A model generated the notes under the pieces. The model saw only the letters and a program-made list of their open reading frames with translations, had not been told where the DNA came from and made no database searches. Positions 1 through 5,326 of a DNA stretch of 7,349 bases are shown piece by piece (position 1 is the stretch's first letter; each line of letters opens with the position of its first letter). The position numbers and the translations under genes are program-made. The stretch is from Candidatus Omnitrophota bacterium (GTDB lineage Bacteria; Omnitrophota; Gorgyraeia; Duberdicusellales; 4484-171). The stretch covers positions 1-7,349 of the forward strand of contig JAFGHG010000032.1 of NCBI GenBank assembly GCA_016939345.1. The letters run 5' to 3'.

Positions 1-1
1 A

Positions 2-97
2 GATTTTACTGCTGATGTAGTTAAAGTTAACGGCAAGCCCTTGGCGAAAGTCGGAAGAAGCTATAAAAGCAACCCAAGGCTTATGCTTGTAAGTTAA
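2..97 (+). CDS. C-terminal fragment of an unrecognised protein (5' end outside window)
   Basis: The second forward frame is open from the window edge to a TAA and encodes 31 residues beginning DFTADVVKVNG and ending NPRLMLVS. The neighbouring frame 1 closes within five codons. The tail is basic and hydrophilic (KPLAK, GRSYKSNPR), without a membrane segment or Cys/His motif. I do not recognise the family from so short a piece. The next gene starts 45 bases downstream on the same strand with only a weak hairpin between, so the two may be co-transcribed. That it is coding is inferred from the open frame, the amino-acid composition and the adjacent gene's spacing. Confidence 0.55.
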   Translation, partial: DFTADVVKVNGKPLAKVGRSYKSNPRLMLVS

Positions 98-104
98 CTC
101 TTTA

Positions 105-130
105 AGCAGCTCCTGCTAGAATTATTTTTA
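105..130 (+). terminator. Weak hairpin after the partial gene, possible terminator or attenuator
   Basis: A 5-bp stem (AGCAG at 105-109 with CTGCT at 113-117, 3-base loop) is followed by an AT-rich stretch containing five T residues. The stem is short and the T run is not directly adjacent, so it may be a weak or leaky terminator, or chance. Confidence 0.2.
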
Positions 131-142
131 AAAGAAATTATA

Positions 143-748
143 GTGAATAAAGAGATATTAGAAAACTATAACAAATATTTAGAACGCAAAGCTCTTTTTA
201 AGAGCTTTGGTTATGATGTAGACAGTGAAAGAGAATTTATTCTTTCACAGGCTCAGCCTTTTTCAGGCAGGATCCTTGAAGCGGGAACCGGAAAGGGGCA
301 TTTTACACTAGCCTTGGCTAAAGCAGGCTATTGCTTTACTACCTTTGATATTTCAGAACAAGAGCAGGGTTTTGCTAAATTAATTATCGAGCATTTCGGT
401 TTTAAAAATCAAGTAGACTTTAGGATCGAAAACGCTGAGTCGACCAGTTTTGCTGCAGAAAGTTTTGACGTGGTCTTTTCGGTAAATGTCCTGCACCATC
501 TTCTTAATCCCTGCCGGGTACTAGATGAGTTTATCAGGATTATTTCTCCCCGGGGAAAATTGATCCTTGCTGATTTTACTGACGAGGGCTTTCGGGTCAT
601 GGATCAAATCCACGGCCTTGAAGGCAACAAGCACGGTATGGGAGAAATTTCCCTGAACGCGGCCCGTTCATATCTTTTAAAGAAAGGCTTATTAGCCGAA
701 AAAACTTCAAGTACTCATCAGAGCGTTCTTTTGGCCAGTAAATGCTGA
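143..748 (+). CDS. Class I SAM-dependent methyltransferase
   Basis: A 201-residue protein with a Rossmann-fold methyltransferase core. Motif I is ILEAGTGKG (residues 44-52). An acidic residue at the end of strand beta-2 (FDIS, D69) would contact the SAM ribose. Motif IV is FDVVFSVNVLHHL (108-120), followed by RIISPRGKLILADF (132-145). The C-terminal part (HGLEGNKHGMGE, ~157-168; THQSVLLAS, ~191-199) is His-rich and probably lies at the substrate site. The substrate cannot be told from the sequence. The start is GTG at 143. No ATG occurs in frame before the SAM motifs and only an A-rich, weak ribosome site (AAAAGAAA) precedes it. It lies between the partial gene and the ArsR promoter, so it belongs to the upstream unit rather than the ArsR operon. 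Family assignment is firm; function is open. Confidence 0.88.
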   Translation: MNKEILENYNKYLERKALFKSFGYDVDSEREFILSQAQPFSGRILEAGTGKGHFTLALAKAGYCFTTFDISEQEQGFAKLIIEHFGFKNQVDFRIENAESTSFAAESFDVVFSVNVLHHLLNPCRVLDEFIRIISPRGKLILADFTDEGFRVMDQIHGLEGNKHGMGEISLNAARSYLLKKGLLAEKTSSTHQSVLLASKC

Positions 749-800
749 CTTTAAAAACTGGATGTCAAAAAACTTTTTGTTAAAAAATTAAAAAAAATTA

Positions 801-829
801 TTGACAAAATTAGTTAGAAATTATATAAA
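801..829 (+). promoter_or_regulatory. Sigma-70-type promoter of the arsR operon
   Basis: TTGACA (801-806) and TATAAA (824-829) are separated by exactly 17 bases, a near-perfect housekeeping promoter in an AT-rich gap. Transcription would begin about 835-838, inside the palindrome at 831-850, so a bound repressor would block initiation. Confidence 0.8.
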
Positions 830-830
830 G

Positions 831-850
831 ATATTCGAATTTTTGAATAT
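831..850 (+). promoter_or_regulatory. Palindromic operator, probably for the adjacent ArsR-family repressor
   Basis: A 20-bp imperfect palindrome has perfect 6-base outer arms (ATATTC at 831-836, GAATAT at 845-850); 8 of 10 positions pair overall. The TTCGAA/TTTGAA-type half sites, the position immediately downstream of the -10 box and the location just before an arsR-like gene are all typical of ArsR/SmtB autoregulatory operators. Binding by this particular protein is inferred. Confidence 0.72.
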
Positions 851-862
851 ATGGGGGTAAAT

Positions 863-1147
863 ATGCCAAGATATGACTGCCAAAAATCCGCAGATTTTCT
901 TAAGCTTTTTTCACACCCAACACGTTTGCTTATAGTCTCTGAACTCCTGAAAGGCAAAAGATGCGTGAGTAGAATAAATAGGCTTATAAAAGTCCGCCAG
1001 CCTAATATATCCCAGCATCTTTCTATTCTTAGATCCAGCGGTATAGTCGAATCCAGCCAAAAGGGCAAAGAGGTTTGTTATTGTCTTAAGAAGCCGAAGG
1101 TAATAGAAGATTTGCTTTATTTTTTTAAAAAAAATAAGCCGGAATGA
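863..1147 (+). CDS. ArsR/SmtB-family winged-helix transcriptional repressor
   Basis: A small DNA-binding protein of 94 residues from the start chosen here. The core is FSHPTRLLIVSELLKGKRCVSRINRL, the recognition helix is VRQPNISQHLSILRSSGIV and the wing is SSQKGKEVCYCL, the standard ArsR layout. Numbered from this start, cysteines are at 6, 34, 72 and 74. C34 aligns with the first Cys of the classical ELCVCDL metal-binding helix, whose second Cys is Ser here. C72 and C74 sit in the wing as CYC. Inducer candidates are therefore a thiophilic metal or a sulfane-sulfur/oxidant species; sequence alone does not decide. An in-frame ATG at 851 would give 98 residues, but it abuts the operator with no room for a ribosome site. 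ATG 863 has GGGGG at 853-857, five bases upstream. It is the first gene of a same-strand operon running to 4736 and is probably autoregulated. Confidence 0.9.
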   Translation: MPRYDCQKSADFLKLFSHPTRLLIVSELLKGKRCVSRINRLIKVRQPNISQHLSILRSSGIVESSQKGKEVCYCLKKPKVIEDLLYFFKKNKPE

Positions 1148-1169
1148 ACTAAGGAAAGGAGATTTAATT

Positions 1170-1487
1170 ATGGCTATAGATGTTAATGATCTGAACTTTC
1201 AGAAGGAAGTTTTAGACTCTGATCTTCCAGTTTTGGTGGATTTTTGGGCGCCTTGGTGCGGACCTTGTCAAATGGTCGGGCCGGCTTTAGAAGAAATAGC
1301 TAAAGATTACGAAGGTAAAATAAAAGTATGCAAAATGGACGTCGATGATTCCCCTAATATAGCATCAAATTACGGCGTTATGAGCATACCGACTTTAATT
1401 GTTTTTAAGTCCGGTAAGCCGGTTAAGAAAGCTATAGGAGCCCAGCCAAAAAGCGGGCTTGAAAGCCTGATCAACACATTCGTTTAA
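1170..1487 (+). CDS. trxA: Thioredoxin
   Basis: A 105-residue single-domain thioredoxin, the normal family length. The active site is FWAPWCGPC with redox cysteines C30 and C33. The buried Asp is at DFW (D24), the cis-proline loop is MSIPT (P74) and the GxxxP helix start is AQPKSG near the C-terminus. It has no signal peptide and acts as a cytosolic dithiol-disulfide reductant. A third Cys (C54, KVCKMDVDD) lies outside the active site. The ATG has a good ribosome site (AAGGAGA) in the 22-base gap after the arsR stop. Its place between a thiol/metal regulator and a CoA-disulfide/persulfide reductase suggests it reduces persulfides or disulfides in the same pathway, though it could simply be a general thioredoxin. 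Confidence 0.96.
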   Translation: MAIDVNDLNFQKEVLDSDLPVLVDFWAPWCGPCQMVGPALEEIAKDYEGKIKVCKMDVDDSPNIASNYGVMSIPTLIVFKSGKPVKKAIGAQPKSGLESLINTFV

Positions 1488-1543
1488 AAAAGAAGTAATA
1501 TATTTAGATTAAAACAATAAAACTTTTTTAGATAAGGAGAGAC

Positions 1544-3262
1544 ATGAAATTACTGATAGTCGGCGGCGTTGCCGGAGGGGCTGCAGCTGCCGCAAGAGCA
1601 AGAAGATTAGATGAGGCAGCTAATATTATCATGCTTGAACGCGGGGAATATGTTTCTTTTGCAAACTGTGGCCTTCCCTATTATATGGGAGAGGTTATCA
1701 AGGAAAGAGATAAACTTTTAGTCCAGTCTCCCAAAGGTCTTAAGAACCGTTTTAACATAGATGTGCGCGTTAAAAACAGGGCGGAGTCCATTGATCTTAA
1801 GAAAAAGGAAGTGACGGTAAAAGATCTGTCCAACGGTAAGACTTACTTAGAATCTTATGATTATCTTATACTTTCGCCAGGTGCCGAACCTATCCGGCCT
1901 AAGTTTCAAGGCAGTAGTTTAGATTGTGTACACACTGTGCGTACGATTGCCGATATTGAGGCCGTAAAAGAAAAAATAGACACAAAGAAAGCGAAAAAAG
2001 CCGTTGTCATAGGTGCTGGTTTCATTGGTCTTGAAATAGCCGAAAATTTAAGAGAAAGAGGCGTGGAAACCTGCCTTGTAGAAAAGACTGGCCAGCTTAT
2101 GCCGCCCCTTGACAAAGAGATGGCGGTAATCCTTGAACGTGAGATCATAGCCCATGATGTAAGATTATTTCTCAATGAAGAGGTGGTTAGCATAGAAGAT
2201 GACGGTATAGGCTGTAAAGTCAATACTTCATCTGGTAAAAAAATAGATACCGATATTGTAATAATGGCAATAGGAGTATCGCCGGAGATACAATTGGCAG
2301 AAAAAGCAGGTTTAAAAATAGCCCATAAAGGAATTTCAGTTGATAATAGGATGCGGACATCGAATGAAAGTGTTTTTGCTATAGGTGATGCAGTCGAGGT
2401 CAAAGACCCGGTTTTAGGCAATGTCAGGCATGTTCCTTTGGCTGGTCCAGCCGCAAAGCAGGCTTTGGTAGCGGTGCATAACATTTTCGGTATTGATGAT
2501 GAATACCAGGGCAGCATAGGTACAGCAATAGTAAAAGTTTTCAACAAGACTGCTGCCATGACCGGCGCTAATGAAAAGAGTTTAAAAGAAAAAAATAAAG
2601 TTTATAATAAGGTTTATACTTTTCCTGCTGATCATGTCGGATATTATCCTGGCGCCAGCGCAATGGCTTTAAAGCTTTTGTACGAACCGGAAACAGGTAT
2701 AATTCTGGGTGCTCAGGCTATAGGCAAAAAGGGGATCGATAGAAAGATTGATGTTTTGGCTGTGGCTGTTAAGCAGAGATTGACCATAAGAGATTTGTCT
2801 GAGCTGGAACTTTGTTATGCTCCTCCTTACGGCACCTCAAAGGATGCAATTAATCTTGCAGCAATGGTAGCTTTGAACCATACCAGAGGCCTTACTGAAT
2901 TGGTCCATTGGGAAAATATAACCCGTGAAAATTTTTTGCTGGATGTACGAACGCCTGAAGAGGTTAAAAAAGGCAACGTACCTAATTCAATTCATATTCC
3001 CGTAGACGAGTTAAGACCGAGGCTGAAAGAGCTGCCTAAAGCAAAAAAAATATTCGTTTTTTGTCAAGTAGGCATAAGGGGCCATATAGCCTGCAGGATG
3101 CTCATCCAGTCCGGTTATGATTGTGCTAACATTTCCGGGGGTTATCTCAGCTTTATAAATTATCGAGATGCATTCAGTTCATCGAAAATAATAGCATCCC
3201 AAATGGAATTAGATTCAGAGATATTCTGCACCGGCCCCACGGGAGAAGGAAATCAAGGCTAG
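1544..3262 (+). CDS. CoA-disulfide / NADH-dependent persulfide reductase with fused rhodanese domain
   Basis: A 572-residue two-domain enzyme. Residues 1-~445 form a pyridine-nucleotide disulfide oxidoreductase: FAD site GGVAGGAAAAARARR (7-21), redox motif SFANCGLPYY with single active Cys C42, NAD(P) site VVIGAGFIGLE (154-164), second FAD motif FAIGDAVE (278-285) and the family's YAPPYG (425-430). Residues ~450-545 are a rhodanese domain with LLDVRTPEE (465-473) and catalytic loop CQVGIR (C507), so it should carry a persulfide. This is the CoADR-RHD architecture known to reduce CoA disulfide, CoA persulfide and polysulfide with NAD(P)H. A further ~30-residue tail ends ELDSEIFCTGPTGE and loosely recalls the CPGP motif of TusA domains that follow rhodanese in some relatives. 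The ribosome site AAGGAGAG precedes ATG 1544. Family is certain; preferred substrate (CoA disulfide versus persulfide) is inferred. Confidence 0.94.
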   Translation: MKLLIVGGVAGGAAAAARARRLDEAANIIMLERGEYVSFANCGLPYYMGEVIKERDKLLVQSPKGLKNRFNIDVRVKNRAESIDLKKKEVTVKDLSNGKTYLESYDYLILSPGAEPIRPKFQGSSLDCVHTVRTIADIEAVKEKIDTKKAKKAVVIGAGFIGLEIAENLRERGVETCLVEKTGQLMPPLDKEMAVILEREIIAHDVRLFLNEEVVSIEDDGIGCKVNTSSGKKIDTDIVIMAIGVSPEIQLAEKAGLKIAHKGISVDNRMRTSNESVFAIGDAVEVKDPVLGNVRHVPLAGPAAKQALVAVHNIFGIDDEYQGSIGTAIVKVFNKTAAMTGANEKSLKEKNKVYNKVYTFPADHVGYYPGASAMALKLLYEPETGIILGAQAIGKKGIDRKIDVLAVAVKQRLTIRDLSELELCYAPPYGTSKDAINLAAMVALNHTRGLTELVHWENITRENFLLDVRTPEEVKKGNVPNSIHIPVDELRPRLKELPKAKKIFVFCQVGIRGHIACRMLIQSGYDCANISGGYLSFINYRDAFSSSKIIASQMELDSEIFCTGPTGEGNQG

Positions 3263-3280
3263 GTATAATATCTAAAAGCG

Positions 3281-3598
3281 ATGGCAGACTTTAAACAGAT
3301 CGACCAAGCACGGAAAGTATTGGGTTTGGATGATACAGCGACCCTTGAAGATATAAGCCAGGCATATAGAAGCCTAAGCCTTAAGTTCCATCCCGACAGA
3401 TGTTCAGGCCCGGATAAAAAACACTGTGAGGAAATGATTAAAAAGATAAATAACGCCAAGGATGTCCTTTCGGTTTATTGTGCCAATTACCGTTATTCTT
3501 TTAAAGAAAAGGATGTAAGACGCAATAGCTTCGACAAAGAGACTTACCAGCATCTAAAAAGATTTTATGACGGCTGGTGGGGGGATTTGGATTTGTAA
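3281..3598 (+). CDS. Small J-domain (DnaJ-like, type III) protein
   Basis: A 105-residue protein consisting of little more than a J domain. Helix I is QARKVLGLDDTATLEDISQAYR, helix II SLSLKF leads into the invariant HPD tripeptide (H37-P38-D39), and helix III is EEMIKKINNAKDVLS. It has no Gly/Phe region, zinc finger or client-binding domain. The remaining ~35 residues form a short tail rich in aromatics (RFYDGWWGDL). Such proteins stimulate an Hsp70 ATPase; no dnaK is in the window. Three cysteines flank the motif (C41 directly after HPDR, C49, C67), unusual in so small a J protein. It starts 18 bases after the reductase stop without a clear ribosome site, so it probably relies on operon read-through. 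Its stop codon overlaps the next start (TAATG), implying translational coupling to the methyltransferase. Confidence 0.88.
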   Translation: MADFKQIDQARKVLGLDDTATLEDISQAYRSLSLKFHPDRCSGPDKKHCEEMIKKINNAKDVLSVYCANYRYSFKEKDVRRNSFDKETYQHLKRFYDGWWGDLDL

Positions 3599-4242
3599 TG
3601 AGTGTTTTTGACAGGTATTATTCTAAATATGATTCCTGGTATGAACGCAACAGGTTTGCTTATTTATCAGAGATAGAAGCTTTAAAGAAAGTTATTCCTA
3701 AGCAAGGCAGGGGTTTGGAGATAGGGGTGGGAACCGGGCGTTTTGCTTCTGCTCTCGGGATCACCATGGGGGTTGACTCTTCCCGTGATATGCTTGAGAT
3801 TGCATCCAGGCGAGGCGTCAATGTACGCTGGGGGTTTGGCGAAAACCTTCCTTTCTGGTATAATAGCTTCGATTATGTGGCCATAATTGTTTCATTGTCA
3901 TTCGTTGAAGATCCGCATAGGGTATTAAACCAGGCATGGAGAGTCCTAAAAGACAAAGGCAAACTTATTGTTGCAATTATAAACAGGGACAGCTTTCTCG
4001 GTAAATTCTATCAGACAAAAAAAAGCGTATTTTATAAGGAGGCGAATTTATTTACAGTTAAGGAATTAACCGCCTTGCTTTACTCCACAGGGTTTGGCAG
4101 GTTTTCTTATTACCAGACTATATTTAAGCTGCCCGGCAATATTAATTCCGTAGAAAAGCCTTTAAAGGGTTTTAGCAGCGGAGGTTTTGTAATAGTTTCT
4201 TGCCAAAAGATTCGTAAAAATAAGATAAAAAAGGAGGTTTGA
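3598..4242 (+). CDS. Class I SAM-dependent methyltransferase (second)
   Basis: A 214-residue methyltransferase. The family-typical N-terminus (FDRYYSKYDSWYERNRFAYLSEIEALK) precedes SAM motif I GLEIGVGTGRFA and the acid-bearing GVDSSRDMLEIASRRG. Then come FGENLPFWYNSFDYVAIIVSLSFVEDP, the post-core VLKDKGKLIVAIINRDSFLGKFY and a C-terminal half with FYKEANLFTVKELTALLYSTGF. The substrate is unknown. It lacks the set of conserved cysteines of ArsM arsenite methyltransferases, so linkage to an ArsR regulator does not make it ArsM. ATG 3598 is preferred because it overlaps the J-domain stop as TAATG and gives the family-typical beginning. An in-frame GTG at 3577 would add seven residues (MGGFGFV) and overlap the previous gene by 22 bases. 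Its stop lies two bases before the ferritin start. Confidence 0.87.
   Translation: MSVFDRYYSKYDSWYERNRFAYLSEIEALKKVIPKQGRGLEIGVGTGRFASALGITMGVDSSRDMLEIASRRGVNVRWGFGENLPFWYNSFDYVAIIVSLSFVEDPHRVLNQAWRVLKDKGKLIVAIINRDSFLGKFYQTKKSVFYKEANLFTVKELTALLYSTGFGRFSYYQTIFKLPGNINSVEKPLKGFSSGGFVIVSCQKIRKNKIKKEV
4231..4237 (+). promoter_or_regulatory. Strong Shine-Dalgarno site deciding the ferritin start
   Basis: AAGGAGG lies inside the last codons of the methyltransferase, seven bases before ATG 4245. It makes that ATG preferable to the in-frame TTG at 4239, which would sit almost on top of it. Confidence 0.75.
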
Positions 4243-4244
4243 CC

Positions 4245-4736
4245 ATGGGTACCAAAGGCAGAGAGATTGCGGGAGTAGACGTTAAAAAGCTTATTAAAAT
4301 GTTAAATAAAGCTTACGCTGATGAGTGGCTTGCTTATTATCAGTACTGGGTCGGCGCCAAGGTCGCATCAGGAAGGATGAGAGGTATTGTTGCTGGTGAG
4401 CTAGAAGAGCATGCGGTTGAGGAATTAAAACATGCCCAAATGCTAACAGAAAGGATTTTAACCTTAGGAGGAACCCCTCTTTTAAAGCCTGAAGATCTTT
4501 TAAAAGAAACAAATTGCGGTTACGATGAACCCAGCGATCCCAGCACCAAAGCACTTCTTAAGCAAAACATCAAAGGTGAGCAATGTGCTATTTCGACCTA
4601 TAAAAAGCTTCTCGATTTTGTTAAGGATAAGGACCCTATCACCTATCATCTGATTTTGGAGATATTAGAAGATGAAGTCGAGCATGAAGAGGATTTAGAG
4701 GCGATCCTTTCAGATATGGCTTCGCCGGTTAAATAA
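4245..4736 (+). CDS. Ferritin-like DPS-like protein (DpsL/thioferritin type)
   Basis: A 163-residue four-helix-bundle ferritin-like protein. The diiron ligands are visible in order: E27 (YADEW), E60 and H63 (EELKH), E112 (GEQC), E144 and H147 (EDEVEH). This is the bacterioferritin-type ferroxidase pattern. A pair of cysteines, C91 (TNCGYD) and C114 (two residues after ligand E112), matches the hallmark of DPS-like or thioferritin proteins of archaea and anaerobes, where a Cys pair lies beside the ferroxidase site. Members form 12-subunit cages that oxidise Fe(II) with peroxide and protect DNA and protein from oxidative damage. No Met suitable for haem binding is evident. It is the last gene of the ArsR-headed operon, with a strong ribosome site before it and a terminator after it. 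The Cys pair suggests a link to the upstream thiol-redox enzymes. Family assignment is good; cage size and oxidant preference are inferred. Confidence 0.9.
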   Translation: MGTKGREIAGVDVKKLIKMLNKAYADEWLAYYQYWVGAKVASGRMRGIVAGELEEHAVEELKHAQMLTERILTLGGTPLLKPEDLLKETNCGYDEPSDPSTKALLKQNIKGEQCAISTYKKLLDFVKDKDPITYHLILEILEDEVEHEEDLEAILSDMASPVK

Positions 4737-4755
4737 AAATTAATTTCATCTTATA

Positions 4756-4796
4756 GAAAACCCATTCTTGCTTTTGCAGGGATGGGTTTTCTTTTT
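4756..4796 (+). terminator. Rho-independent terminator of the arsR-ferritin operon
   Basis: A 16-base stem (4756-4771 with 4776-4791, containing two G-U pairs) closes on a TTTT loop and is followed by five T residues. It lies 19 bases after the ferritin stop and cleanly separates this operon from the nickel region. Confidence 0.9.
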
Positions 4797-4809
4797 ATAA
4801 AAAAGATCA

Positions 4810-4837
4810 TTGACAAAAAAATTCTAAGTGTTATTAT
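4810..4837 (+). promoter_or_regulatory. Promoter of nikR
   Basis: TTGACA (4810-4815) and TATTAT (4832-4837) are 16 bases apart. Initiation would fall near 4843-4846, only about a dozen bases before ATG 4857, giving an almost leaderless message. Confidence 0.65.
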
Positions 4838-4854
4838 CTAAAAAAAAGTAATAC
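4828..4854 (+). promoter_or_regulatory. NikR-like operator overlapping the nikR promoter
   Basis: An inverted repeat has half sites GTGTTAT (4828-4834) and GTAATAC (4848-4854) separated by 13 bases. 5 of 7 positions are symmetric, and adding AA before and TT after extends it to 7 of 9. From memory, comparative-genomics work gives GTGTTAC-N13/14-GTAACAC as the NikR signal in some deltaproteobacteria; this site differs by one base per half. It covers the -10 box and start point, so Ni-NikR would repress its own gene. The match is by eye. Confidence 0.6.
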
Positions 4855-4856
4855 TT

Positions 4857-5261
4857 ATGAAAGGTGTAAAACGTTTCGGTGTCTCATTGGAGGAGGAATT
4901 ATTAAAGAGTCTTGACTCGATTGTCAAAGGCAATAGTTTTCCTAACCGTTCCCAGGCAATAAGGTTTCTGATCAGAAACCATAATGTAAAAGAAAAATGG
5001 GAAAAGAACAAAGAGGTAGCAGGTTCCATCATATTGGTTTATGACCACCATAAGCGCGAGCTAATAAGCAGATCCATGGATATTCAGCACGATTACCATG
5101 ATTGTATTCTTTCCAGCCAGCATGTCCATTTGGGCCGCCATAATTGCCTGGAGTTAATAGCCTTGAGGGGAAAGGCATCTAAATTACGGGAACTTGCGGA
5201 TAAGCTGATCGCTTTAAAAGGAATGAAGCACGGAGAGTTGGTTGCCAGCAGTATAGATTGA
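4857..5261 (+). CDS. nikR: Nickel-responsive transcriptional regulator NikR
   Basis: A 134-residue protein matching NikR in length and plan. The ribbon-helix-helix DNA-binding domain is KRFGVSLEEELLKSLDSIVKGNSFPNRSQAIRFLIR (~5-40). The ACT-like nickel-binding domain begins near residue 53 (EVAGSIILVYDHHKRE). The high-affinity square-planar Ni ligands are present as H78, H89, H91 and C97 (QHDYHD...QHVHLGRHNC), equivalent to H76, H87, H89 and C95 of E. coli NikR. Extra His/Cys (H81, C83) lie nearby. Ni-loaded tetramers bind operators upstream of nickel-uptake genes and repress them. Here the likely targets are its own promoter and the following barrel/CbiMN genes. No Shine-Dalgarno sequence precedes ATG 4857, consistent with a near-leaderless transcript. 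Identity is certain. Confidence 0.96.
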   Translation: MKGVKRFGVSLEEELLKSLDSIVKGNSFPNRSQAIRFLIRNHNVKEKWEKNKEVAGSIILVYDHHKRELISRSMDIQHDYHDCILSSQHVHLGRHNCLELIALRGKASKLRELADKLIALKGMKHGELVASSID

Positions 5262-5290
5262 GCTGAATATTTTTTTTTAATATTGGTAAC

Positions 5291-5307
5291 ACGATTTTAT
5301 AAATCGT
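5291..5307. repeat. Perfect short palindrome between nikR and the barrel gene
   Basis: Seven-base arms (ACGATTT and AAATCGT) flank a TAT centre, and two further outer positions also pair after a two-base gap. No T run follows, so it is not a terminator. It lies 19 bases before the barrel start, where an operator or mRNA hairpin could act. It is immediately preceded by GTAACAC (5286-5292, sharing two bases), which resembles one NikR half site. Function unknown. Confidence 0.4.
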
Positions 5308-5326
5308 AATAATAAGAAAGGAAGCC

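Noticed and set aside
764..800. CAAAAA/TTTTTG hairpin after the first methyltransferase as a terminator
   Set aside because: The stem is nearly all A-T with a two-base loop, and the following sequence is A-rich rather than a T run.
1906..2559. A 217-codon open frame on the minus strand
   Set aside because: It lies wholly opposite the oxidoreductase gene, shows no family motif and reflects the coding bias of the real gene. Other antisense frames (for example 409-600, 814-1068, 4294-4554, 5179-5505) were rejected for the same reason.
3263..3280. TATAAT between the reductase and the J-domain gene, possible internal promoter
   Set aside because: No -35-like sequence lies at the right distance and there is no extended -10 TG; six bases alone are weak evidence in AT-rich DNA.
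3598..4242. Methyltransferase as arsenite methyltransferase ArsM because of the upstream ArsR gene
   Set aside because: The conserved cysteines needed for As(III) methylation are absent; the regulator family name alone does not imply arsenic.
5266..5284. AATATT / T-run / AATATT as a terminator after nikR
   Set aside because: The stem would be pure A-T with no GC core, and the T run lies in the loop, not after the stem.
5262..5326. Cobalamin or NiCo riboswitch upstream of the metal-uptake genes
   Set aside because: The gap is 65 bases and shows neither a B12-box-like sequence nor the multi-helix G-rich pattern; the nearby NikR gene already offers a protein-based control.
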